32,818 bases of DNA, taken from positions 1-32,818 of the IMG/VR virus record IMGVR_UViG_3300025874_000042, one strand, 5' to 3'. A program made the translations under genes and the position numbers. This DNA comes from a virus. Numbering within the stretch: position 1 is the first letter of the stretch; each line of letters begins with the position of its first letter. Below the pieces are notes generated by a model. The model did no database searches and was not told where the DNA came from. It saw only the letters and a list, made by a program, of their open reading frames with translations. Positions 13,219 to 21,194 of this stretch are shown one piece after another.

Positions 13219-16200
13219 ATGGCGACATCTAACAAAGTATTCGTATCTCCGGGTGTTTATACATCAGAAAGAGATTTAAGTTTTGTAGCACAAAGTGTAG
13301 GAGTAACAACTCTTGGGTTAGTAGGTGAAACAATTTCGGGACCAGCATTCGAGCCGATTTTCATTACTAATTACGATGAGTTCCAATCCTATTTTGGTGG
13401 TACAAATCCAACTAAATTTGTAAATACTCAGATACCTAAGTATGAGGCGGCTTACATAGCTAAGTCTTATCTACAACAATCAAATCAATTGTTTGTAACA
13501 AGGGTACTTGGATTATCGGGGTATGACGCAGGACCTTCATGGTCAATAACAACTATCGGTAACTTAGATAGTTCAGGAACAACCTACGCGGGCGTATCTG
13601 GACCACATTTTATTACATTTACCGGAGTATCAGGAACATCTACAAGTGTTGACGTAACGAGTTACGGAACACTTCCCGCTTCAATTCAAGGTGTGATAAC
13701 AGATTCATATACAACATATACCGGTGGAGAATCAACTTTACAATCAGATATTGAGGGGTATATGTATAATGAAATTTTAGCAGCAACTGGAAATACTTCA
13801 GGACAAACATCTTATTTTTGGGGTGCGGTAAGTGCTTCAACATTTAGTAATACTACAGGTGATACGGTTAACCAAACGGGTATACTCGGAGCAACTAACA
13901 CTAATGTTTTGGGGGTTGAGGATATTAGTTTCGAAAATATTAATTTAACGGACTCAGTAAACGACCCGTGGTATTACGCTTTATTTACTGAAACAAGTGG
14001 AGTTTATAACGGTACTGGTTTTGGTTTAGGTTTAACCACTTTAAATAATAATGGTTTATCATTTACAGGTACCGCTCATGTTTATGTAACGAACTACACA
14101 GGTACACCGTATAATGATTATCATGATGTTGTGGTGGCAACTTTACGTTCGCGAGGTATTGATACATATACTACTGATGATGGTCCTGTATATGAAGTGT
14201 CAGGATTAACTGATGTTAGTATGGATTGTACGGGGAATTACTCGGAGGTTAATACTAACCCTTTCTCTACATTTGGACTTTCTGCGACAACTGCGGATGG
14301 GGATAACTTCTTTTTCCAAACATCATTTAATGTATCTAATTCAAACTACTTATCAAAGGTATTTGGAAAATCTAATTTTGCAAAACCAAAATCTGAAGTA
14401 CCTTTATTCGTAGAAGAAGAATATTACAACCTATTAAATACTGGTTATAGATTAGGTCGTGTTCGTGGTTTAAATTGTACACTAACTGATTTACCAAGTG
14501 CGAGACAAGATTTAGGAACTAACACAAGTATTGGTTGGTATTTAGAACAATATCAAACACCTGAAACACCATATTTTGTTTCTGAACTAAGAGGTAACCA
14601 AGTTTACGATATGTTTAAAGTTATAACAATATCTGATGGTAACAGTGCAAACAGAGAAGTAAAAGTTTCAATTATGAATATCTCATTTAATAATGGAACT
14701 TTTGATGTTGTAGTACGTGATTTCTTCGATACAGATGCAAATCCTGTAGTTTTAGAGAAATTTACTAACTGTACAATGGATATCAACCAAAATAGTTTTG
14801 TAGCTAAGAAAATTGGTACATCCAATGGTGAATTTGAATTAAGGTCAAGATTCATAATGTTAGAAATGAATGAAGACGCACCTATGGATTCACTACCTTG
14901 TGGGTTTAGAGGATATCAAACTAGACAGTATTCAGGAGTTAAATCACCATTTTTAGAATATAAAACAAAATACGACACACCAGGTGAAGTTATTTGGAAC
15001 CCACCATTTGGTGCGGCTTCAGGTACGGACAATGAAACAAGAAGTTCAGGTGATAGAGTAAGAAGAACATACTTAGGTGTTTCCAACACTGCTGGTATCG
15101 ACGCGGATTTCTTATCATATAAAGGAAAACAAAACCCTACTAATTTGGCTACCGCAACTGATTCTCAACCATGGTCTTACCTAACTAAAGGTTACCATAT
15201 GGATTCAGGAGCGACTGTAATAACAATTTCATCTAATTATGTTACTTCAGGTGAAACGGCTTTTGAAGTTGGTGATGCGAGTTTTGACGGAGAACCTCAG
15301 AACGAGAGTAACCCGTATTATAGATTAAATGCACGTAAGTTCACTGTAGTACCATCAGGAGGTTTTGATGGGTGGGATATCTATAGAGAATATAGAACTA
15401 ATGGTGACAGATACCAATTAGGAGCGGCAGGTTTTAGAGCAGGTGCAGCACCTTCCATAACTTATCCAACGGCAACAGGATGGGGAGCGTTTAAACAAAT
15501 TGTCGGTCCAGATAAATTAACTTGGGCTAACACTGATTATTACGCATACCTATGGGGTCAATATACATTTAATAACCCTGAAGCGGTTAATATAAATGTA
15601 TTCACAACACCAGGTATTGATTATGTTAATAATTCTAACCTTGTTGAGTCAGCAATTGATATGGTAGAACAAGACAGAGCGGATTCAGTCTACATCTGTA
15701 CCACACCTGATTATCAAATGTTTACACCTTCTTTAGGGAATTTCGATACGGACTTCATTTATCCTGAAGAGGCGGTAGATAATTTAGAGGACACAGGAAT
15801 TGACTCTAACTACACCGCAACTTATTACCCGTGGATTCTTACGAGAGATACAGTTAATAATACACAGATTTATCTTCCACCAACAGGTGAGGTTGTTAGA
15901 AACTTAGCATTAACAGATAACATCGCTTTCCCATGGTTCGCATCGGCGGGTTACACGAGAGGTTTAGTTAATTCTGTTAAAGCACGTAAAAAACTAACAC
16001 AAGAAGATAGAGATACACTTTATCAAGGTAGATTAAACCCAATAGCAACCTTCTCCGATGTCGGTACAGTTATTTGGGGTAACAAAACTTTACAGATTAA
16101 AGAATCTGCACTTGATAGAATAAATGTTAGAAGATTATTACTACAAGCACGTAAGTTAATTTCGGCAGTGGCGGTAAGATTATTATTCGAACAAAACGAT

Positions 16201-16425
16201 GAACAAGTTAGACAAGAGTTCTTAGACTCAGTTAATCCTATCTTAGATAGTATTAGAAGAGACAGAGGTTTGATTGACTTTAGAGTTACAGTTTCAAACA
16301 CACCTGAAGATTTAGACTCTAATACGTTAACAGGTAAAATTTACTTGAAACCAACAAGAGCACTTGAATTTATAGATATTGAATTCTTGATTACTCCTAC
16401 AGGAGCATCTTTTGAAGATATTTAA
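13219..16425 (+). CDS. 18: Tail sheath protein (T4 gp18-like)
   Basis: The contractile tail sheath subunit, 1068 residues against 659 in T4. The N-terminus has the standard sheath signature: VFVSPGVYTSERDLSF, then GLVGETISGPAFEP and YFGGTNP. The C-terminal third (about 770-1068) is the conserved core with DNIAFPWFASAGYTRGLV, LYQGRLNPIATF, VIWGNKTLQ and an RVTVSNTPEDLDSNTLTGKI-type ending, which forms the inner layer that grips the tube. The 400 or so extra residues lie in the middle (roughly 130-600), are Ser/Thr/Gly/Asn-rich and beta-like, and should decorate the outer surface of the sheath. No Shine-Dalgarno precedes ATG 13219; the leader is A-rich with late promoter motifs. The adjacent small genes and the tube confirm the module. 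Confidence 0.95.
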   Translation: MATSNKVFVSPGVYTSERDLSFVAQSVGVTTLGLVGETISGPAFEPIFITNYDEFQSYFGGTNPTKFVNTQIPKYEAAYIAKSYLQQSNQLFVTRVLGLSGYDAGPSWSITTIGNLDSSGTTYAGVSGPHFITFTGVSGTSTSVDVTSYGTLPASIQGVITDSYTTYTGGESTLQSDIEGYMYNEILAATGNTSGQTSYFWGAVSASTFSNTTGDTVNQTGILGATNTNVLGVEDISFENINLTDSVNDPWYYALFTETSGVYNGTGFGLGLTTLNNNGLSFTGTAHVYVTNYTGTPYNDYHDVVVATLRSRGIDTYTTDDGPVYEVSGLTDVSMDCTGNYSEVNTNPFSTFGLSATTADGDNFFFQTSFNVSNSNYLSKVFGKSNFAKPKSEVPLFVEEEYYNLLNTGYRLGRVRGLNCTLTDLPSARQDLGTNTSIGWYLEQYQTPETPYFVSELRGNQVYDMFKVITISDGNSANREVKVSIMNISFNNGTFDVVVRDFFDTDANPVVLEKFTNCTMDINQNSFVAKKIGTSNGEFELRSRFIMLEMNEDAPMDSLPCGFRGYQTRQYSGVKSPFLEYKTKYDTPGEVIWNPPFGAASGTDNETRSSGDRVRRTYLGVSNTAGIDADFLSYKGKQNPTNLATATDSQPWSYLTKGYHMDSGATVITISSNYVTSGETAFEVGDASFDGEPQNESNPYYRLNARKFTVVPSGGFDGWDIYREYRTNGDRYQLGAAGFRAGAAPSITYPTATGWGAFKQIVGPDKLTWANTDYYAYLWGQYTFNNPEAVNINVFTTPGIDYVNNSNLVESAIDMVEQDRADSVYICTTPDYQMFTPSLGNFDTDFIYPEEAVDNLEDTGIDSNYTATYYPWILTRDTVNNTQIYLPPTGEVVRNLALTDNIAFPWFASAGYTRGLVNSVKARKKLTQEDRDTLYQGRLNPIATFSDVGTVIWGNKTLQIKESALDRINVRRLLLQARKLISAVAVRLLFEQNDEQVRQEFLDSVNPILDSIRRDRGLIDFRVTVSNTPEDLDSNTLTGKIYLKPTRALEFIDIEFLITPTGASFEDI

Positions 16426-16435
16426 TAACTAACTA

Positions 16436-16442
16436 TATTTAT
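16436..16442 (+). promoter_or_regulatory. Candidate late promoter motif after sheath gene
   Basis: AACTAACTA (16427-16435) is followed by TATTTAT, the same arrangement as before the gp14-like gene. It lies 60 nt before the 47-residue gene and just before a strong hairpin, which would then sit at the very start of the transcript. Confidence 0.35.
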
Positions 16443-16446
16443 ATTA

Positions 16447-16472
16447 AGGAGGAGGGTTAATTCCCTCCTCTT
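16447..16472 (+). terminator. Strong GC-rich hairpin after the sheath gene
   Basis: AGGAGGAGGG (16447-16456), loop TTAATT, CCCTCCTCTT (16463-16472) form a 10-bp stem with one G-T pair, unusually GC-rich for this sequence. It starts 22 nt after the sheath stop. No T-tract follows, so it may protect the 3' end, cause partial termination or act as a leader element. Confidence 0.5.
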
Positions 16473-16501
16473 AGCCAATTAAACGTTTAAACAAAAATAA
16501 A

Positions 16502-16645
16502 ATGGAATTCAAGAAAAAAACACTTAACGAGTCGTTAAACGTAAAGTCTGACGGAAAAAAGTCTTTTTCTAAAAAACCTCAGAATATTGTAATATCTGAG
16601 TCACAACTAGAAAGACTAATGGTAAAAATTAATAAAAAAAACTAA
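16502..16645 (+). CDS. Small basic protein with capsid-targeting-like sequence (47 aa)
   Basis: A 47-residue protein, ATG 16502 to TAA 16643-16645, 7 nt before the HAD-phosphatase gene. It is very basic: MEFKKKTLNESLNVKSDGKK, then KSFSKKPQNIVISESQLERL and a Lys/Asn-rich end. It contains two (L/I)xE sites, L-N-E at 8-10 and I-S-E at 31-33, the pattern cut by T4 gp21 prohead protease. The IVISESQLERLM run, to my recollection, resembles short segments found at the ends of many proteins from uncultured T4-like marine phages. It could be an internal head protein or a scaffold-derived peptide. That function is a hypothesis. The coding frame is supported by clean start and stop positions and tight spacing to the next gene. 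Confidence 0.65.
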   Translation: MEFKKKTLNESLNVKSDGKKSFSKKPQNIVISESQLERLMVKINKKN

Positions 16646-16652
16646 GTAGAAA

Positions 16653-17504
16653 ATGAGTTTAAAGAAGGTTATTAGAGAATTTTATCACGAAAAAAAATTA
16701 CAAGAAGGGTTTGACCCTGAGGGTAATCCCGATTTAAAGTATTATGCTTTTGATTGGGACGATAATATTGCGACTATGCCAACACAAATCATACTTTTGT
16801 CCGATGAAGACGAAGAGGTAGGAATGTCAACAGAAGATTTTGCGGACTATAGAGGTATGATTGGTAAAGAACCTTTTGAATATAAGAATAAAATGATTGT
16901 GGGGTATGCCGATGACCCTTATAGAAATTTCGGAGTTAAAGGTGATAACGCCTTTATAGTTGATTCCCTATTAGCAAAACCAGGACCATCATGGAATGAT
17001 TTTGTCGAAGCAATAAACGGGGGGTCAATTTTTTCAATAATCACTGCAAGAGGTCATACACCATCGGTATTACGTGAAGCGATTTATAATATGATAGTGA
17101 CTAACCATAACGGTATTAGTAAGGAAACTTTAATTGACAATCTTAAAAAGTATCGTAATATGTCGGGTGATGAAGAAAAGGACTCATCTATAATGATTAA
17201 TGATTATTTGGATTTAAATAAATACCATCCTGTAACATATGGTGAAGGTAATGCTGCGGACCCTGAGGAGGGTAAAATTAAAGCGTTAAGGAGTTTTATT
17301 GCGTATGTTAAAGAAATGAGTGAAAGAATCGGTAAAAAAGCCTTTCTTAAAAATGATATAAAAAACAATTTCGTACCAATGATTGGGTTTTCTGACGATG
17401 ACCCAGGCAATGTAGAAAAGATTAAAGCATTTTTAGATAAAGAATATAAAGATAAACCAGTTAAAATGTATTTAACTAAAGGAGGAGATAAAAAAGAAGT
17501 ATAA
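16653..17504 (+). CDS. HAD-superfamily phosphatase-like protein
   Basis: A 283-residue protein with haloacid dehalogenase motifs: motif I YAFDWDDNIA (nucleophile D34, acid/base D36), motif II SIITARGH (T131), and motif IV GFSDDDPGN (D248-D250). Motif III lysine is probably K209 or K207-region (EEGKIKAL). The cap (about 45-115) is acidic. HAD enzymes hydrolyse phosphate esters, often nucleotides or 5'-phosphates of nucleic acids; the substrate here cannot be told. Residues 1-20 (MSLKKVIREFYHEKKLQEGF) are a basic helix ending in L-Q-E-G, a good match to a T4 prohead-protease site, and lie outside the HAD fold. Position between sheath and tube genes suggests late expression. No Shine-Dalgarno is present before ATG 16653. 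Confidence 0.85.
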   Translation: MSLKKVIREFYHEKKLQEGFDPEGNPDLKYYAFDWDDNIATMPTQIILLSDEDEEVGMSTEDFADYRGMIGKEPFEYKNKMIVGYADDPYRNFGVKGDNAFIVDSLLAKPGPSWNDFVEAINGGSIFSIITARGHTPSVLREAIYNMIVTNHNGISKETLIDNLKKYRNMSGDEEKDSSIMINDYLDLNKYHPVTYGEGNAADPEEGKIKALRSFIAYVKEMSERIGKKAFLKNDIKNNFVPMIGFSDDDPGNVEKIKAFLDKEYKDKPVKMYLTKGGDKKEV

Positions 17505-17624
17505 TTATTATTATATTTTATTTGCTCTAGTAGATTACTGAAAAAAAAATAAAAGTAAATAGAAAAACTTTTAAACTGGATATTTATAATTAAATAAACT
17601 AAAGAAATATAAAACCAAAATACA
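17505..17624 (+). promoter_or_regulatory. Tail-tube leader region with candidate late promoter
   Basis: This 120-bp gap contains a weak 4-5-bp palindrome near 17527-17540 followed by a run of A, and TATTTAT at 17581-17587 in the form GGATATTTATAATTAAA, ending 37 nt before ATG 17625. ATAAACTA (17594-17601), shared with three other leaders, follows. No gene is visible here. Confidence 0.45.
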
Positions 17625-18113
17625 ATGGCAGACTTATTAATGAAAATGCCCGTTCCCTATGAACCAAAAAGGAAGAACCGATTTATACTATCGTTTCCAT
17701 CTTCATTGGGTATTAATTCTTGGTATGTTGAGTCTACATCAAGACCTAACATCCAAATCGGGTCAACAGAGATTCCTTTTTTAAACACCTCTACATACGT
17801 AGCTGGTAGATTCGTGTGGAACACGATAAACGTTACATTCCGTGACCCAATTGGACCATCAGCGTCACAAGCGTTAATGGAGTGGGTTAGATTACATTCA
17901 GAGTCCGTAACAGGACGTATGGGATATGCTGCAGGTTATAAGAAAGACTTAGACCTAGAGATGTTAGACCCAACAGGTGTGGCGGTTGAAAAATGGATTC
18001 TACAGGGAACATTTTTAACTGATGTTAATTTCGATAGTTTAGGATATAGTGATGATGCGTTAGCTACAATTACAGCTACATTACGTCCTGATAGATGTAT
18101 TTTGGTATACTAA
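17625..18113 (+). CDS. 19: Tail tube protein (T4 gp19-like)
   Basis: The inner tail tube subunit, 162 residues against 163 in T4 gp19. It has the gp19 layout: an N-terminal strand with KRKNRFILSFPS, the loop region RPNIQIGSTEIPFLNTSTYV, a strand with WNTINVTFRD, a helix ALMEWVRLHSES, then DLDLEMLDPTGVAVEKWILQ and a closing ATITATLRPDRCILVY strand. The protein polymerises in hexameric rings inside the sheath. It follows the sheath and HAD genes, has its own candidate late promoter, and is followed by a strong terminator, the usual arrangement for a gene needed in many copies. No Shine-Dalgarno is seen before ATG 17625. Confidence 0.92.
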   Translation: MADLLMKMPVPYEPKRKNRFILSFPSSLGINSWYVESTSRPNIQIGSTEIPFLNTSTYVAGRFVWNTINVTFRDPIGPSASQALMEWVRLHSESVTGRMGYAAGYKKDLDLEMLDPTGVAVEKWILQGTFLTDVNFDSLGYSDDALATITATLRPDRCILVY

Positions 18114-18155
18114 TATAAAACAAGTATTGATAAAAAACCAATCAATTGTATATTT

Positions 18156-18192
18156 AAAACCATAGAGGTCATTGAACTTCTATGGTTTTTTA
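18156..18192 (+). terminator. Rho-independent terminator after tail tube gene
   Basis: AAAACCATAGAGGT (18156-18169) and ACTTCTATGGTTTT (18176-18189) form a 14-bp stem with one G-T pair and a 6-nt loop, followed directly by a T-tract (18186-18191). It starts 42 nt after the tube stop codon. The A-rich left arm would allow termination in both directions. Confidence 0.9.
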
Positions 18193-18207
18193 TTTAAATA
18201 AACTATT

Positions 18208-18957
18208 ATGGACCAAGGAAAACAATACGGACAAGCTAATATGGACTTACCACATGATGTGGTACCATTACCATCACAAGGTATTTTTTACACTAATAAG
18301 AAAAAATCACTTAAAGTCGGTTATTTAACCGCACAGGATGAAAACTTATTACTATCTAATTCAGGAAGTAAAAACTTAGTGATGACATTACTAAAAAATA
18401 AAATTTACGAACCTGATTTTAATGTTAACGAATTATTAGATGGGGATGCCGAGGCAATATTAATATTCTTAAGAAATACTGCGTTTGGTTCTGAATATAA
18501 CTTTGTATTAAAAGACCCAAAAACGGGTAAAGATTTTGAAACTAAGGTAGCTTTAGATGAGTTAAACATTGAAAAACCTAAAATAAAACCTAATGAAAAA
18601 GGTTTATTTGAATTTAATTTACCAAAAACGGGTGTCAATGTCGTATGTCGACTTTTAAATATTCAAGATACTAATGAGTTATCTGAATTACCTGATTTAT
18701 ACCCTAACGGAGTAACTGTACCCCTTGTTACTAAACGGTTAGAAAAAATAGTAGTTTCTATTGACGGTGATGAAAATAGAGAAAAAATATCAACATTTAT
18801 AAGTACGCTACCTATTATGGATTCAAAATTTATTAGAAACACAATGAAAGATTGTGAACCTAAGTTGGACCTTAATAGAACTACTACAGCCCCGTCAGGA
18901 GAAAAAGTGACTATGCGTATCACTTTTGGGGCAGAGTTTTTTCGTCCTTTCTTCTAA
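18208..18957 (+). CDS. 26: Baseplate hub protein resembling T4 gp26
   Basis: A 249-residue protein with the T4 gp26 baseplate-hub signature: DVVPLPSQGIFYTNKKKSL, then VGYLTAQDENLL, LLDGDAEAILIFLRNTAFGS and a YNFVLKDP strand. The C-terminal half has an LSELPDLYPNGVTVPLV helix region and ends in TFGAEFFRPFF. In T4 this family takes part in central hub assembly; gp26 has 208 residues. The gene starts after the terminator of the tube gene. ATG 18208 lacks a Shine-Dalgarno and is preceded by ATAAACTA (18198-18205) but only a weak form of the late motif (TATTTAA at 18191). A short gene for a helical protein follows 13 nt later, the common layout in related phages. Confidence 0.7.
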   Translation: MDQGKQYGQANMDLPHDVVPLPSQGIFYTNKKKSLKVGYLTAQDENLLLSNSGSKNLVMTLLKNKIYEPDFNVNELLDGDAEAILIFLRNTAFGSEYNFVLKDPKTGKDFETKVALDELNIEKPKIKPNEKGLFEFNLPKTGVNVVCRLLNIQDTNELSELPDLYPNGVTVPLVTKRLEKIVVSIDGDENREKISTFISTLPIMDSKFIRNTMKDCEPKLDLNRTTTAPSGEKVTMRITFGAEFFRPFF

Positions 18958-18970
18958 CTATAGGAAAATT

Positions 18971-19132
18971 ATGCTCGATGAGTTCTACTATCTAAGTAAA
19001 CATGTTAATATGTCTTACTCAGACCTACAATTAATGCCTACCTTTGAGAGAAAGTTTTTTATTGATAAACTTTCTTCTGAATTCCAAGAAAAAAACGAAC
19101 AGATAGAAAAACAACGACAGAAATCTAGATAA
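18971..19132 (+). CDS. Small helical protein after gp26-like gene (53 aa)
   Basis: A 53-residue protein beginning MLDEFYYLSKHVNMSYSDLQ and ending in a Lys/Gln/Glu-rich helix. The SYSDLQLMPTFERKFFIDKL core resembles short proteins that sit between a gp26-like gene and the tape measure in contractile-tailed phages; such proteins may help tape-measure or hub assembly. The start at ATG 18971 is preferred over a TTG at 18926 in the same frame because the latter lies inside the gp26-like gene. ATAGGAAAATT before the ATG gives a weak AGGA signal, rare in this window. Function is inferred from context only. Confidence 0.65.
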   Translation: MLDEFYYLSKHVNMSYSDLQLMPTFERKFFIDKLSSEFQEKNEQIEKQRQKSR

Positions 19133-19136
19133 ACGA

Positions 19137-19143
19137 TATTTAT
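19137..19143 (+). promoter_or_regulatory. Candidate late promoter motif before tape measure
   Basis: CGATATTTATAATAAAAG carries TATTTAT ending 17 nt before ATG 19161, in the 28-nt gap after the small helical gene. Its 3' flank is identical to that of the motif before the dismutase-fusion gene. Confidence 0.5.
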
Positions 19144-19160
19144 AATAAAAGATATTTTAT

Positions 19161-21107
19161 ATGTTTATGTTTCAGAGTGATGATATGGAGAAGGTAACGG
19201 GTAATATTGCCAGTAATATTAAACTAGCTGATATTTCCCTTCTTAAATTTACTGATAACCTTAAAAATAGTTTAACCGATATAAAAGGGGTAATTAACTC
19301 CGTGGCGGGTTATAATACCTTAGCCGCAAATACCGCTAGAGAGACTATGGGGTCCACAAGGGTTGTTGGTGACGCAATACAAAAAGCATCCGCTGCCGCC
19401 GCAGAAAATACTTTATTAGTTGGAAAAGGTGTTGAAGATAATATTAAATTATATGGGGCTTTAAATGAGTCCATGATGAGATTAACATTTTTCTCTGACA
19501 AACAAATTGAGGCGTTTCAAATCTTAGGTTTTACCGCTAATATGTCCGCCGCGGAATTAGCCACTATGGCGACTTCATTTGATACATTAGGTTATACTAC
19601 CGACAAAACATTGGAAACGATGGAGGATATGACAAAACAAGCGAGGTCATATGGTTTAAATGTTTCAGAATTTATGGGTGGTGTTAACAAAAATTTAAAG
19701 TTAATGACATCATATAATTTTAAAGATGGTGTGAAAGGTCTTTCTAATATGGTTGCACAAGCTCAAGCTTTAAGAATTGATATGAGTACAACTGTTAATT
19801 TAGCCGATAAATTAATGTCCCCTGAAGCTGCGATTGAAACCGCGGCAGGTTTCCAAATGTTAGGTGGTGCCATTGGTAAACTAGGGGACCCATTCCAGTT
19901 ACTTCACATGGCTCAAACGGATATGGAAGGTCTACAAGATAGTGTTGTTGGTATGGCCGCAGCATCAGTGAGTTTTAACGAAGAAACGGGTGAATTTGAT
20001 ATTCCTGTCACTGAGATGTATCGACTTAGAGAGGCGGCTGATTTAGCGGGGATGGGTTACCAAGAGATGACCGAATTAGCTATGAAGGCGGCTCAAAAGA
20101 ATAAGAAATTAGATATATTAGGTAATCTTAGTGGTATAAGTGATGAGCAAAAAGAATTAATTTCTAATCTTGGTAAGATTAATAAAGACGGTAATATTGA
20201 TATTACTATGCCTGACGGAACACTTAGACAAATTGGTCAAGGTTTCAATGATATGACGGCCAATGATTACACCGCATTAGAAAAAGTTGTAGCTAAAGAT
20301 GCGATGAATGAACTAGATGTCGCTAAAAAATCGATGGGTTATCTTAATGAAATTGCTGCAGCCCAATCAGTTCTAACAAATATGACTAGACTACAATTAG
20401 CACAAGGTGACGGTTTTACAAATATAGCGGAAGGTTTAGTAACGTCTAGTACCAATGTAATTGACTCTCTTAAAGGTGAGAACGAAGAAGGTGAAAGAGG
20501 TAAAGGAAGAAAGGCACAAGAATTTTTTCAAATACCTGATAAAGTTGTCGAAGCGTTTTCTTTGGGATTAAGTCAATTAAAAGTGAGTGAAGAACAGGCC
20601 GATGAATTTGCGGACGCCGCGTATGGGTTTATTCAAAAGGCATTTGATATGGCAGCTATAGAATTTGGGAAATTTGATTTTGAAGGGGATGTTATGAAAA
20701 AACTTGAAGACCTTTTTCCGTCATCGACAGCAAAGCCTACTGACCGTTCAAATAATACAGAGATTCAACCTGTTACAGGTGAGGGTAATACAAATGAAAA
20801 TAATGAAGGTGGGGAAGGTACCACACCAACTCAACGAGATAATTTATCTGTGAACAATTTAAATACCTCAAGCCTTAACATTAATGAACCAACAACAAGC
20901 TCCATTGCAACCAACTCTAATCTTAATGTTAATGGTCAAGTTAATTTAACCGTTGATAATATGCCAACTAATTCGGTAATGACTAAGGAAGAGTTTGCTA
21001 GTTATTTAATTAATAATCCAAATGCGATGGCGGCAATCAGTTCTCAGATATTTAATACAAATGGAACGTATGGTGGTTCTGTGACCGGTGGAGGTGTACC
21101 CTCATAA
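19161..21107 (+). CDS. Tail tape-measure protein
   Basis: A 648-residue protein that is Ala-, Met- and Asn-rich and largely helical (for example DNLKNSLTDIKGVINSVAGY and GLSNMVAQAQALRIDMSTTV), with a 40-residue Asn/Thr/Gly-rich segment around 535-590 and a beta-like C-terminus. This composition, the place between gp26-like and large baseplate genes, and the size close to T4 gp29 (590) fit the tape measure, which sets tail length and sits inside the tube. At about 1.5 angstrom per residue the predicted tail would be near 97 nm, similar to T4. A scatter of Ala/Met residues suits a helical rod. I see no lysozyme or membrane-spanning hydrophobic segment. No Shine-Dalgarno precedes ATG 19161. The call rests on composition and context more than on strong motif identity. 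Confidence 0.7.
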   Translation: MFMFQSDDMEKVTGNIASNIKLADISLLKFTDNLKNSLTDIKGVINSVAGYNTLAANTARETMGSTRVVGDAIQKASAAAAENTLLVGKGVEDNIKLYGALNESMMRLTFFSDKQIEAFQILGFTANMSAAELATMATSFDTLGYTTDKTLETMEDMTKQARSYGLNVSEFMGGVNKNLKLMTSYNFKDGVKGLSNMVAQAQALRIDMSTTVNLADKLMSPEAAIETAAGFQMLGGAIGKLGDPFQLLHMAQTDMEGLQDSVVGMAAASVSFNEETGEFDIPVTEMYRLREAADLAGMGYQEMTELAMKAAQKNKKLDILGNLSGISDEQKELISNLGKINKDGNIDITMPDGTLRQIGQGFNDMTANDYTALEKVVAKDAMNELDVAKKSMGYLNEIAAAQSVLTNMTRLQLAQGDGFTNIAEGLVTSSTNVIDSLKGENEEGERGKGRKAQEFFQIPDKVVEAFSLGLSQLKVSEEQADEFADAAYGFIQKAFDMAAIEFGKFDFEGDVMKKLEDLFPSSTAKPTDRSNNTEIQPVTGEGNTNENNEGGEGTTPTQRDNLSVNNLNTSSLNINEPTTSSIATNSNLNVNGQVNLTVDNMPTNSVMTKEEFASYLINNPNAMAAISSQIFNTNGTYGGSVTGGGVPS

Positions 21108-21194
21108 TATTAATAGGGGTATCTTTGTATAAATCTATTCTTTTAGTTTACACAAAATTATGTTACCATCTATTTATCTAAAAAGAATATATAG
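21108..21194 (+). promoter_or_regulatory. Baseplate leader region with imperfect hairpin and late motif
   Basis: This 87-bp gap has an imperfect inverted repeat, TTTGTATAAA (21124-21133) with TTTACACAAA (21147-21156), one mismatch in ten pairs and a 13-nt loop. TATTTAT at 21171-21177 ends 17 nt before ATG 21195. No gene is visible. Confidence 0.45.

Noticed and set aside
13640-13843. Antisense reading frames within the sheath, hub and baseplate genes
   Set aside because: All lie wholly inside well-supported plus-strand genes, have no promoter motif or recognizable protein sequence.
18926-18972. Programmed frameshift fusing the gp26-like protein with the next small protein at the T6 run, or a TTG start at 18926
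   Set aside because: The downstream frame is +1, not the usual -1; no heptamer slippery site or stimulatory hairpin is seen, and an ATG at 18971 gives a complete protein.
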